A stretch of DNA of 64,000 nucleotides from Macrosoma leucophasiata. Its lineage: Eukaryota > Arthropoda > Insecta > Lepidoptera > Hedylidae. The notes beneath the pieces are model-generated. The model was given only the letters and a program-made list of their open reading frames with translations, was not told the DNA's origin and searched no databases. Every line of letters starts with the position of its first letter. Positions within the stretch are counted from its first letter, which is position 1. Shown one piece after another: positions 52,016 to 61,812 of this stretch. Location: NCBI GenBank assembly GCA_036365455.1, contig JAWQUS010000017.1:10540001-10604000 (forward strand). Direction: 5' to 3'. The position numbers and the translations under genes are program-made.

Positions 52016-52320
52016 TACTGGTGCTAGACTTCTAGTGTAGGAGCTCGAGGGCGTAGGCACCACCGCATTCCTAATATATTTATTTATTTAATATATCTGC
52101 CGCCAAATGGTAGTGTTCAGCATTATCGTGTGCCGGTTACATGCTAATGTATGGACCCGTGATAACAATCACAGAAACGTAACAACTAGGGTCTCGGGGG
52201 TGACAACGCATCTACATTTTGACCTCTGGTCATTGTGTGTGTGTCTTTAAGACTGCAGTCATCACTTAACATCAGTATGAACTGGAAGCTTGTTTGCCAC
52301 CTTCATTACATAAATAAAAT
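52016..52320 (+). repeat. Family A (subfamily 2), full length
   Basis: TACTGGTGCTAGACTTCTAG start, GAGCTCGAGGGCGTAGGCAC, a small TATTTATTTATTTAATATAT expansion, GACCCGTGATAACAATCACA and the end CACCTTCATTACATAAATAAAA. Confidence 0.78.
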
Positions 52321-52816
52321 CTAGACTTTATCACAAACCGTGATAACAATGATGTAGATTTTATACCATTTGATGGTTTAGAATGCAATTAAAACTTATT
52401 CAACATACTTGTGCTCTTCTATGGAAGATAAAAATGTTAATCTATAACACTAAAATGTTGAGATTTGCTCCAAAGCTGCAGTATGATTGGATAACTGCAA
52501 AATTTCACTTTTATCGAAATATGAAACCATTGAATATAGACAAATCTGACGAGTAATTCGAGTTTACGATCATTCCTAAACGAAAGTTGTGAAAACATCT
52601 CCGCCATTTGTAATAATGTTGGAAGGCGAGAAAATCTGAGCTATTTTATTAATAACAAGGTTCGATTTTTGGCGGCCTTGTAAAATTACAATTGACCATC
52701 TAATGTTTAGAACTTTATTTAGAGAATCTCATTGAAACTTTTTGATTATTCTTTTTGAAATTTCAATAAAAAAGATATTCATATATTCGCCAAATACCTT
52801 CATAGCAATAATTCAT
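52321..52816. other. AT-rich DNA, no recognisable feature
   Basis: Nothing recognised. Confidence 0.45.
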
Positions 52817-52870
52817 CTTTCCGTCCTTTTAGGTGCATTAATTATTTAAAGCACCTAAAAGGACGGAAAG
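52817..52870. repeat. Perfect 20-bp inverted repeat
   Basis: CTTTCCGTCCTTTTAGGTGC (52817-52836) and its exact complement (52851-52870) around a 14-base AT loop. Confidence 0.9.
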
Positions 52871-52941
52871 CTGCATTATAACCCGACTTACAAAATACTC
52901 TTCATTATTAGTAGTATCCGTTTTAGTGTGTACTTACCTAA

Positions 52942-53052
52942 TAACGGTGGCAAACAAGTAAGTGACGACTGCTGCCTACAGTTTTCATTACAAAATTGGT
53001 CAATGTGGAGACGTGTTACCATCCCTGAGGCTGTTTTGTCTCTGAGACAATT
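52942..53052 (-). repeat. Family A, degenerate fragment
   Basis: GGTGGCAAACAAGTAAGTGA, CGACTGCTGCCTACAG and GTTACCATCCCTGAGGCTGT. Confidence 0.45.
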
Positions 53053-54356
53053 AAAACGACAAAAAAAAATAAAGGTCTCCAACACTGTTCATGACAACAA
53101 TAGATATATATTATTTTTATAATTATTGCGAGATTAGAATTAACTATGGCAAATTTCTAAACGGTTGATAAAATTTATTTAATCCTACTAAAATATATAA
53201 CCAAAGATCTTACTGGTAGAAACAAAAATAGATAAAAAAGATATTAAAGAACTTGTAACAATAAAATAAAAATCATGTTATGATGCACAATAAAAGAAGC
53301 GATCATTTTAGAACAAAAAACAGCTGTTTCGAATTTTGAAATAAAACGGCGGCTGCATTTATCTTAATACGGTAGAATTTCCAAGCCCGTTTTATTTTTA
53401 AAAATGCTCGACCATCGGGCTCGGCCTCCCTGTAACCATTCCGTTGTTCTTTGTCCGTATTGGGTTTGAGAGAGTGAACGGGAGGGAGAGATCAGGCTAG
53501 GATGGTTGCATCCCTCCCGCGCGCCCTCTGGGCCGGTCAGACGGGCTTCAAGATTCCAGAATGCCGGTCCACGAGTGGTTTGCTTTCGAAACGTACTCCA
53601 AGTTGCAAAGATTTCGTCTCGGATGTTAATTAAAAGAACTTATACCGGCTGTAATCGGTCATCTTACCGCTAGAAGTACTATTGTCGTAGGTATACCAAT
53701 AAATCTAAAGTCACATTACATATTTATAATATCAATCTAAAGATCAAGATGCAGATGCACTTACAGTTATAATTTGAAAATTATACAAATTGAGAGTAAT
53801 AAAAACGAAGCTAGAGCGTTTTACAAGTCTAGGAAGCTATAAAATTATATCACGTCGACACAAAAATATATCGTATGTACAACGAACATAATAACTGAGC
53901 TCCGATCCTGGAAAGCAATAATTTAGCTAAGGATAAGACGGTTATTTGCTTTGCATCCGGTACTCTAGCTGACGGGCATTCTAATGAGATAAAAAGCATC
54001 TATTTTTATACAGATAATATACGTAGATAATCTTTAACTCACCTTCGTACTAAACACTGACTAATATAAATTGTCACACCATTAGAATTCACAGAACAAT
54101 CACAAATCACTTATCAATTATCCTTTCAGTTCCCTATTATCTGTACAAAGTTACTTCAATTACGTATCAGCAAAAGCTCACGCGATGTCGCTATGGAAGA
54201 ATTCAACGCGTCACGAGCGTTCCCTTCCCCGGCTAGCAACGCACTGATCGCAAGTCGTCGAGGCCGTACTATCTCCTTAACAAACTATAAGTTCCTGATA
54301 ATACACAGGACACAGGTTCTTTAAAGACGAAAACAGCCTTAAAATTCTCGATGTTA
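53053..54356. other. No recognised gene; GC-rich patches
   Basis: A GC-rich patch at 53405-53600 (GACCATCGGGCTCGGCCTCC, ATCCCTCCCGCGCGCCCTCT) and a smaller one at 54180-54275 stand out from AT-rich flanks. Neither gives a frame or repeat I recognise. Confidence 0.4.
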
Positions 54357-54712
54357 TCTAAACTAATATTATATAGAGGTAATATTTTTTCGTTTGTTTG
54401 TTTGTAATGAATAGGCTCAATAACTACATGACCGATTTTAAAAGTTCTTTCACTATTCGAAAGCTACATTATCCACGGGCAACATAGGCTATATTTTATT
54501 TTGTAAAAAATAGGATTCCGTAAGATATTTAGGTTTTTCAGACACAAGGTGTAAAAAATCAACCAGAAAAGTTACTTATTTTGCGCACGCTGCCTAAACT
54601 ATAAAAGATATCGAGGAAGACTTTAGGCTATATCTATGTATAATCATCACGCTAAGACGAATAGGAGAGGGTGGGCAACATTGCACCGCGCGAAGCCGGG
54701 GCGGGCCGCTAG
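54357..54712 (+). mobile_element. Helitron-like non-autonomous element, 356 bp
   Basis: Starts TCTAAACTAATATTATATAG after an A and ends GCGCGAAGCCGGGGCGGGCC followed by GCTAG before a T. That gives TC at the 5' end, CTAG at the 3' end and an A/T insertion site, with a GC-rich segment just before the end. Interior GTTTGTTTGTTTGTAATG, ACGGGCAACATAGGCTAT and AGGAAGACTTTAGGCTATAT is the form I know from lepidopteran Helitrons. No coding. Confidence 0.6.
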
Positions 54713-54782
54713 TTTTACAATAACCAGAACAGAAATGTGTCACGTTATATCAAGTCGAGTAACACCAAAACCCTGATTTTTT

Positions 54783-55099
54783 TATTGGTGGTAGAGTTCT
54801 TGTAACAGTCCTAGGGCATACCACCGCATTAGCTAAGCGTAAATTCGTTCGTGAAGATTCATAATATACTTGCTGCTAAATGGTAGTGTTCAGCACTATC
54901 GTGTTCCGGACAGGTGGTAATGTATGGCTTTGTAATTTACGGCAACAAGGCATAACACCTTAGGCCTCAGGAGCGGTAACGCATCTGCATTTTAACCTTG
55001 GTCTTTGTGTGGGTGTTATAGACACGTAGGCTGCAGTCATCACTTAACATCAATGTGAACTTCATGCTTGTTTGCCACTTACATTACATAAAAAAAAAT
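54783..55099 (+). repeat. Family A poly(A) retroposon, full length with insertion
   Basis: TATTGGTGGTAGAGTTCTTG to an A-run. An extra segment (AAGCGTAAATTCGTTCGTGA) at about 54836-54862 interrupts the usual CTAATATACTTGC. Confidence 0.75.
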
Positions 55100-55177
55100 C
55101 GATTAAGTTTCCCCACCCACACGCTTACCCACATTAGTGTAAACAAACCCCTATGACAATATTTGACAAATCACTGG

Positions 55178-55212
55178 AATTGGTGTCGAATACTGTCGCA
55201 GCGACACCAATT
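55178..55212. repeat. Short inverted repeat
   Basis: AATTGGTGTCG and CGACACCAATT, 11-bp arms. Confidence 0.7.
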
Positions 55213-55273
55213 TGTAGCGACAACTTTACACGATCATGGCACTTCTATTGTATTGTTATTTAGATTTCTATGG

Positions 55274-55365
55274 TGGCATCTGCATTTTGATCTCAAATTT
55301 TTGTTGATGGATTGATTTAAGTGAAGATGTCCATAGACTTGCAACATACACTTTACCGCTAGCAT
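55274..55365 (+). repeat. Family A, very degenerate fragment
   Basis: GGCATCTGCATTTTGATCTC, GAAGATGTCCATAGACTTGC and ACTTTACCGCTAGCATC keep only the order of the A tail. Confidence 0.3.
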
Positions 55366-56461
55366 CAAACTTTTCCTTCATTTAATAACAGCGATCTTGT
55401 ATGCCGGTGTAAAAATTTACTCGATGAATTATTACGAATACATCACCATTCAATAGATATTTCAAGTTGGGTAATCGTTGGAATCGTTTTTGTTTTTCAA
55501 AACATGCGGAGTTGAGCATGCAGGCAATTGATACAATCATGGTGAAAAGTAAATGGTTCTTAATAAACTATGCACCACAAGCGCGCCAACTTGGACTTTT
55601 TATCGGGAGCTTCAAGCTCGGCGGTGAGTTAAATAAAGTGTGTTCTAAATATAAGCGGTGTATCTGGACAGGCCATTGGCAGATGCGAAACGCATCTCAT
55701 TTTTTTACTTGTGGCTCTGTTTTTAGGGTCCAGTAGACCGAATTGCAAATTAAAGTGAAGTTTATAAAACATTTTTTTCTCATAGTAAATTGTTTAGAAG
55801 ATAGACATTGCCAAATTGGTGAAATGTGTGTCTGCCTCTTTAAGCTTTAAAAATAAGAGAGTGAAAAATCTATAATATAGATATTGAGATCTACATATTA
55901 TGTAGATCTCAATGATCACTATCAACTAAAAAAAGATTATGACTAGGTAGACATAAAACCGCAAATATAACTTAGTTCATGCAATACCAAGAAAAACTAA
56001 GTAATATTTGTGAACGTTAAATTAGTGGATGAACATCTAATCAAAGCTACTACGGAGTTTTTCGTGGGTGATTCCAACTGGCACTTGACCATTTTTTTTA
56101 TTTTTTTTACGGGGACAATTTTATAATTAAAGCATATGAATTTATCGGCATGCAGAGTTTTACCGAGAAACTGCGGTTGCTACACTGTGTATCTTATCTC
56201 CGGCTGGCGGCTAAAATAAGAGAGCAGTTTTTTTCGTTATTCACGCATGTTTCTATGTAGGATAATTAATAGAAATTTATTATTTGTACCACGATGTAAA
56301 CTACGGCCGCTTGTTACTTTTTTTTGTTGGCGTTCGAATTGTTCTTAACAAACTGGTAGACCGGTTTAGTGTTTTATGTTTACGACCACACTGAAGTACA
56401 CGCTCTTTTGTAAATTATACTCAAAAAACTTAGAAATAACTAGAACGAATTATTATTATTT
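55366..56461. other. No recognised gene; one hairpin
   Basis: A 15-bp perfect hairpin ATTGAGATCTACATA/TATGTAGATCTCAAT lies at 55883-55913. The 89-codon open frame at 55467-55736 has no similarity I recognise. Confidence 0.45.
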
Positions 56462-56622
56462 TTATGTTAGGAGGGTGGCAAACCATCATGCAACTCACAT
56501 TGGTGTTAAGTGATGACTGCAGCCTGTAGACATCTACACAAAAACCAGAGGGCAAAATACAAATGGTAGTATTCACCACTATCGTGTTCCAGTTAGATAG
56601 TAATGTTTGGCCCCGTAATAAC
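56462..56622. repeat. Family A, two half copies in opposite orientation
   Basis: 56462-56561 is a minus-strand tail (GAGGGTGGCAAACCATCATG, GATGACTGCAGCCTGTAGAC). It switches at about 56562 into a plus-strand 5' part (AAATGGTAGTATTCACCACT, ATGTTTGGCCCCGTAATAAC). Confidence 0.65.
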
Positions 56623-56901
56623 TTTTTTTTTATGGAAGTGGTAAACAGGCATGCAGTTCATATTGATGTTAAGTGATGACTGAAGCCTATAGACACCCAC
56701 ACAAAGACCAAGGTCAAAATGCAGATGCGTGCCACTCCTGAGGCCTAAGGTGTTATGCCTCTGTGCCGGAAATTACAGGGTCGTACATTACCACCTGACC
56801 GGAACACGATAGTGCTGAACACTACCATTTAGCGGCAAGTATATTAAATGCGGTGGTGCCTACGCCCGCGAGTTCCGTCACGGGAGCTCTACCACCAGTA
56901 G
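56623..56901 (-). repeat. Family A poly(A) retroposon, full length
   Basis: Nine T, ATGGAAGTGGTAAACAGGC, and the complete reversed subfamily 1 sequence to GAGCTCTACCACCAGTAG. The TTAGGTAATG word is shortened to TTAAATG. Confidence 0.83.
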
Positions 56902-57913
56902 AATTTAATTTTATAGTACAATCTAATCTCAAATACGATGACATTGCATTACAGGCATGACCATGGGGCCTTTGACCGAGCTTAATGATCGAATCAAAGG
57001 CGGTAGCGCGTCGAATCTTCCAAAGTTTTTTACAACCTTAGTAAAACTTAAAACTATTTTAGGGATTTTTATCTTGCGTAAACTACAATGTTTTTTACAT
57101 AATTTATCGTCGTTTCCATCTCATTTTGCTTACGTGGATGTCAGAGAGTTTACGTTTCACGTTGATATACCTAAATAATTAAAAACTTTTTAGAAAATAC
57201 GTACCTTTTAGAGGTGGGTATATGAAGTCGGTTTTTTGTAAACTTTTTATTTCCTCGCTATTTTGCTTTGCTGAAACGGCAGAAATTGGAAGGGTTGTAA
57301 TAATAAAAAGGTGGGAAGTGAAAACATTGAAACTAGAAAATCAAAACCCTAGAATGTCGAAACAATTAAGGTTGTCAAAGCTACCTAATATTTCTGACGA
57401 ATTTTTGTTTCTCTCTGGTTTTAGAACCAGTTAATAAATCATTAAAACATTTACTTACATGTTTGAGAAACATACATCCAAATAAAAAAAAACATGTCTG
57501 CAAAACAAAAAATATATTTCTGTCCTAGTAAGACGATGTATTCTAAAAAGTATTTCACTTTTAAAACTATTAATTTACACCACTATTATACGTATTTTTA
57601 AATTGCAAATAAAACGATATTCATATTCATCAACAATATGTGAACGATTTCCATTGTAAAGTAAAAACATTCGACAAAATTCTCTAAAAGAGAGTAGAAA
57701 AAGCAATGGCGGGTCACAGCACACTTTGTAATCAGTAATTACACAGAATCACGCCAAGTACTCCCACGTTGCAGGAAGATGAGTGCGATAAACGGAAGAA
57801 ACTGTAGGCCCATTAAATAATTGTGAATGCTGGTTCGTACTTCCCAACATGTCGCCCCATTACGTGAGAGATAAATGTTATGTGTAAAAAAAAATATTTT
57901 TCATGTCATAAAA
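56902..57913. other. AT-rich DNA, no recognisable feature
   Basis: Two short plus-strand frames (56957-57178, 57222-57434) do not resemble known proteins. AGGTGGGTATATGAAGTCGG at about 57212 recalls retroelement text but is too short to assign. Confidence 0.4.
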
Positions 57914-58095
57914 CGGAATTTCTTGCCTATAATCCCCGAAGGTGTAGGAGAGGTAAATGATAGCCAAACTCTGGTAAACGTCCAGAAAATGTAAAAATCC
58001 CAATAGAATCAGAGGCAAAGGATAGTTGGTAGCTGCCGACGCGAGAATCAAAGCCAGGACCCTGGTGGCCTGCTACCACTAGACTTCTGGGGGAG
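57914..58095 (-). repeat. tRNA-headed SINE (family B), internally deleted
   Basis: TTGCCTATAATCCCCGAAGG jumps to GTAAACGTCCAGAAAATG, AATCCCAATAGAATCAG and a decayed head (GAGAATCAAAGCCAGGACCC, GCCTGCTACCACTAGACTTC). Confidence 0.6.
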
Positions 58096-58099
58096 TTAT

Positions 58100-58191
58100 A
58101 ATGTTTTTTATGCTTTATGTCATGAAGTGGCAAACAGCTATACAATTCAAATTGATGGTAGTTAAGTATCTATTAAAGCCTATAAACATCA
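58100..58191 (-). repeat. Family A, degenerate tail part at the duplication edge
   Basis: TTTTTTATGCTTTATG, then GTCATGAAGTGGCAAACAGC, AAATTGATGGTAGTTAAGTA and AAAGCCTATAAACATC. The duplication unit starts inside this copy. Confidence 0.55.
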
Positions 58192-58919
58192 ATTCAATAT
58201 TTATTCAATCACACAGAATTTTACAAATCGCTAACTACATAAAAACCAGACTTTGGTGTAGCAGTTGATATCGTTCGATTGATATATAGGTATATGACGA
58301 GGGTCTTTAAGAAATTAAAAACCTAACGTCGTAACTGCATGTCTGTAATCCCGAAAGGGGTAGGCAGAGGTAAATGCATGCATTCAAGCATAAATGCAAA
58401 CACCCACGATTCGCCGGTTACGTTTTGGCCCATGTAGTAGGTCGCGAGCCGGTTGACATCTCCAGGCACATTACCAAACTCCGAGGTACTGAAAATGGAA
58501 AAATCCCAATAGAACCAGGGATAAAGGATTTTAAGCTGTTATCTCTGATAGCCCCCGACCCGGGAATCGAACCCAGGACCTCCAGCGTAGTAGTAGTGAC
58601 CTGCTACCACTAGGCTACTGAGGCAGTTAAATATAAACTTAATAACTGTTACCTCTTGGCTAGAAGATCGCAATTTAAACTGTTAGCTTTTAAAAAATAC
58701 AGACAAGATAAGGCATATTTTTAACTACCGTTATACACGAACAGAGATGATAACTTCATATCTAATCTCCGAGAAGTCAACAACCCGTAAACGCTTTTTG
58801 GAATAACTATTAAATCTCGGCTTATTTTTAAGCTAATTGTCTTAACGAGTTTAAATTTATCACTAAATTTGGTTGATAGTTGAGATAGGCCTTTAGCGCC
58901 CGAAGGCACTAGCGTTGAG
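58120..58919. repeat. 800-bp tandem duplication, unit 1
   Basis: From TCATGAAGTGGCAAACAGCT to GGCACTAGCGTTGAG. It repeats immediately at an offset of exactly 800. By eye the units differ at one base (T at 58342, C at 59142). Confidence 0.95.
58332..58626 (-). repeat. tRNA-headed SINE (family B), full length
   Basis: Minus strand head: CTGCCTCAGTAGCCTAGTGG (A box TAGCCTAGTGG) and GGTCCTGGGTTCGATTCCCG (B box), body GCTATCAGAGATAACAGC, TACCTCGGAGTTTGGTAATG, GGCGAATCGTGGGTG, CTGCCTACCCCTTTCGGG. It is the reference copy of family B here. Confidence 0.82.
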
Positions 58920-59719
58920 TCATGAAGTGGCAAACAGCTATACAATTCAAATTGATGGTAGTTAAGTATCTATTAAAGCCTATAAACATCAATTCAATAT
59001 TTATTCAATCACACAGAATTTTACAAATCGCTAACTACATAAAAACCAGACTTTGGTGTAGCAGTTGATATCGTTCGATTGATATATAGGTATATGACGA
59101 GGGTCTTTAAGAAATTAAAAACCTAACGTCGTAACTGCATGCCTGTAATCCCGAAAGGGGTAGGCAGAGGTAAATGCATGCATTCAAGCATAAATGCAAA
59201 CACCCACGATTCGCCGGTTACGTTTTGGCCCATGTAGTAGGTCGCGAGCCGGTTGACATCTCCAGGCACATTACCAAACTCCGAGGTACTGAAAATGGAA
59301 AAATCCCAATAGAACCAGGGATAAAGGATTTTAAGCTGTTATCTCTGATAGCCCCCGACCCGGGAATCGAACCCAGGACCTCCAGCGTAGTAGTAGTGAC
59401 CTGCTACCACTAGGCTACTGAGGCAGTTAAATATAAACTTAATAACTGTTACCTCTTGGCTAGAAGATCGCAATTTAAACTGTTAGCTTTTAAAAAATAC
59501 AGACAAGATAAGGCATATTTTTAACTACCGTTATACACGAACAGAGATGATAACTTCATATCTAATCTCCGAGAAGTCAACAACCCGTAAACGCTTTTTG
59601 GAATAACTATTAAATCTCGGCTTATTTTTAAGCTAATTGTCTTAACGAGTTTAAATTTATCACTAAATTTGGTTGATAGTTGAGATAGGCCTTTAGCGCC
59701 CGAAGGCACTAGCGTTGAG
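58920..59719. repeat. 800-bp tandem duplication, unit 2
   Basis: Same sequence as unit 1, with the T-rich A tail left out at its start. It continues into GC-rich unique sequence (CCGCGGGAGCGGGAAGCCGC). Confidence 0.95.
59132..59426 (-). repeat. tRNA-headed SINE (family B), duplicated copy
   Basis: Identical to the copy at 58332 except for the one base noted, because it was carried along in the tandem duplication. Confidence 0.82.
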
Positions 59720-60015
59720 CCGCGGGAGCGGGAAGCCGCGCGGCTAGCCGCTTATAAAGTTTGGTCACACACAAAAAAAATACGAAAATTAGAAATCAAA
59801 ATCACAATAAAAGAAAAAATTGATACGACAAACTCTAACTTAATGTTACTTTAACGACTCGTATTCACGAAGAACCAAGAAAAGTACTTAATCGATAACA
59901 ATTAACAATTTTATGACAGCATCAAATAGCTAACGGTGTATATGCGTAGTGAGACGTGTTTTAATAAAGTGTTTTATTGAGAATCATTATCATTTATACG
60001 GAAATGACCGTGAGT
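59720..60015 (+). promoter_or_regulatory. Candidate promoter and first exon edge
   Basis: A GC-rich patch (GCCGCGGGAGCGGGAAGCCG) leads to CGCTTATAAAGTTTGGTCAC, with a TATAAA at about 59753 and TCACAC some 12 bases on. About 250 bases later GGAAATGACCGTGAGTGC offers an ATG (60004) directly before a good splice donor (GTGAGT, 60010). Taken together it could be a TATA promoter with a leader exon. All are short motifs and no downstream exon was found in the window. Confidence 0.25.
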
Positions 60016-60133
60016 GCTAGTGAGTAAAATTCTGTAATTATTTTTAAACGCTTACAGTGGGCTCACTGCAAAGTAGGTAACGTGTCGTATGTACCGCTGT
60101 ACACACATATAATTTTATACGTTATGAAGGTAA

Positions 60134-60382
60134 TTTATATATATAAATCAATTGCTGTTCGTTAGTCTCGCTAAAACTCGAGAACGGCTGAACCGATTTA
60201 ACTAATTTTAGTTTTAAATGATTTTTGGAAGTCCAGGTTCAAAAGGTAAGAAAATATAAAGAAATTGAAGGGAAACAGTAAAAACCACAATTTCATTATC
60301 ATATACAAATAGTCCGTTTATATCAAACCTTTGACACATTATTTCAATTTGAGGCAATACAAAGTTTGCCGGGACAGCTAAT
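60134..60382 (+). repeat. Family J interspersed repeat, copy 2
   Basis: TATATATATAAATCAATTGC, TGTTCGTTAGTCTCGC, GAACGGCTGAACCGATTTAA, AAACCACAATTTCATT and TTTGCCGGGACAGCTAAT. It ends CTAA before T, compatible with a Helitron-type end. Confidence 0.62.
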
Positions 60383-60397
60383 AAAAAAAATAATAAT

Positions 60398-60603
60398 GAA
60401 ATACGCTTACACTACACTCACAGTCGCACACTAGGTATAAACCTGTGTTGTGGGTGCCGTTGTACACATACAACACACACACGAACACCCAGATCCGAAA
60501 CAAATATCTGTAGGCCATACAAATATTGTCTCGGTGCGGGGATCGAACCCGCGACCCTTCGAATCAAACGGTTATCTCACACCGCTGCACTAACTGGGTT
60601 GTC
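60398..60603 (-). repeat. Family F tRNA-headed SINE, full length
   Basis: Minus strand head GACAACCCAGTTAGTGCAGC and GGGTTCGATCCCCGCACCG, body ATTTGTATGGCCTACAGATA, GATCTGGGTGTTCGTGTGTG, CGGCACCCACAACACAGG and the end GTGAGTGTAGTGTAAGCG. Confidence 0.75.
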
Positions 60604-60605
60604 GA

Positions 60606-60882
60606 AAAAGGTGACAAACAACCTTGGAGATCACATGGATGTTAACTAATCACCGCAGCCTATAAACATCTACATAAAAACCAGAGTTCAAAATGAAAAG
60701 GCGTTGCCACTCCTGAGACTGTAACTGTTATGTATCTGTGAAAGTTATTACGGGGCCCTACATTACCATCTAACCGGTACACGATAGTGCTGAACACTAT
60801 CATTTATCGGCAGATAGGTCAGGTAATGCGATGGTGCCTATGTCGTCGACTCCCTACTCTGGAACCCTACCACCAGTAAAAC
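60606..60882 (-). repeat. Family A (subfamily 2), near full length
   Basis: GGTGACAAACAACCTTGG, ACCGCAGCCTATAAACATCT, GTGAAAGTTATTACGGGGCC, ATCATTTATCGGCAGATAGG and the end CCCTACCACCAGTAAAA, which continues into the hairpin. Confidence 0.72.
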
Positions 60883-60918
60883 ACCCACCCGTTCGGGTGG
60901 GTGTTTTACTGGTGGTAG
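60867..60918. repeat. Perfect 25-bp hairpin made from the A-element end
   Basis: CTACCACCAGTAAAACACCC+ACCCG (60867-60891), loop TT, and the exact complement 60894-60918. Confidence 0.92.
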
Positions 60919-60969
60919 CTATTATCTATTACCCGAAGCTATTATCCGTAATGTAAAAGAAATATTTTC

Positions 60970-61062
60970 CGTGCGGGGATCGAATCTACGACCCTCGGAT
61001 GAAGCAGACAACTTCAACCAAGGGTCGTAGGTTTATACTCCATTGGACTAACTGGGTTATCA
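60970..61062 (-). repeat. tRNA-like head of family F, rearranged
   Basis: CCGTGCGGGGATCGAATCTA, ACGACCCTCGGATGAAGC and CCATTGGACTAACTGGGTTA are head words of F. The body is missing, and ACGACCCT/AGGGTCGT form an internal inverted repeat. Confidence 0.5.
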
Positions 61063-61097
61063 GATTAATAGAGAGATATAACAACTAAGGTACTTCT

Positions 61098-61382
61098 TAC
61101 TGGTGGTAGAGCTCCAGTGACGGAGCTCGCGGGCGTAGGCACCACCGCATTACCTAATGTACTTGCCACTAAATGGTAGTATTCTGCACTATCGTGTTCC
61201 GGTCAGATGGTAATGTACGGCCCTGTAATTTCCGGCACAGAGGCATAACACCTTAGGCCTCAGGAGTGGTAACGCATCTGCATTTTGACCTTGGTCTTTG
61301 TGTAAGTGTCTATAGAGCGCAGTCATCACTTAATATCAATGTGAACTACATGCTTGTTTGCCAAATCAATTACATAAAAAAT
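61098..61382 (+). repeat. Family A poly(A) retroposon, full length
   Basis: TACTGGTGGTAGAGCTCCAG to ATTACATAAAAAATA; subfamily 1, few changes. Confidence 0.85.
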
Positions 61383-61393
61383 AGGTCTACTAG

Positions 61394-61517
61394 GCAACTG
61401 GCAGCGCATCTTCATTATGCATCCTGATTTTTGTTAAAATGTCTATTGGCTTCAGTGATCAATTAACATTCATGTGAACTGCATGCTTGTTTGTAAGGAA
61501 GTTACTGAAAAAAATAA
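61394..61517 (+). repeat. Family A, 5'-truncated degenerate copy
   Basis: GCAGCGCATCTTCATTATGC, AATGTCTATTGGCTTCAGTG, CATGTGAACTGCATGCTTG and an A-rich end. Confidence 0.55.
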
Positions 61518-61528
61518 TTGATCATTTT

Positions 61529-61812
61529 TACTGGTGGTAGAGCTCCAGTGTCGGAGCTCGCGGGCGTAGGCACCACCGCATTACGTAATGTACTTGCCGC
61601 TAAATGGTAGTGTTCAGCACTATCGTGTTCCGATCAGGTGGTAATGTACGGCCCTGTAATTTCCACAGCGGCACAGAGGCATAATACCTTAGGTCTCAGG
61701 AGTGCTAACGCATCTGCATTTTGACCTTGGTCTTTATGTCTATAGGCTGCAGTCATCACTTAACATCAATGTGAACTGCATGCTTGTTTGCCACTTCCAT
61801 AACAAAAAAAAA
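61529..61812 (+). repeat. Family A poly(A) retroposon, full length
   Basis: TACTGGTGGTAGAGCTCCAG to CACTTCCATAACAAAAAAAA; subfamily 1. Third plus-strand A copy within 720 bases. Confidence 0.86.

Noticed and set aside
58374..59413. Duplicated 79-codon ORFs as paralogous genes
   Set aside because: They are translations of the B SINE within the tandem duplication.
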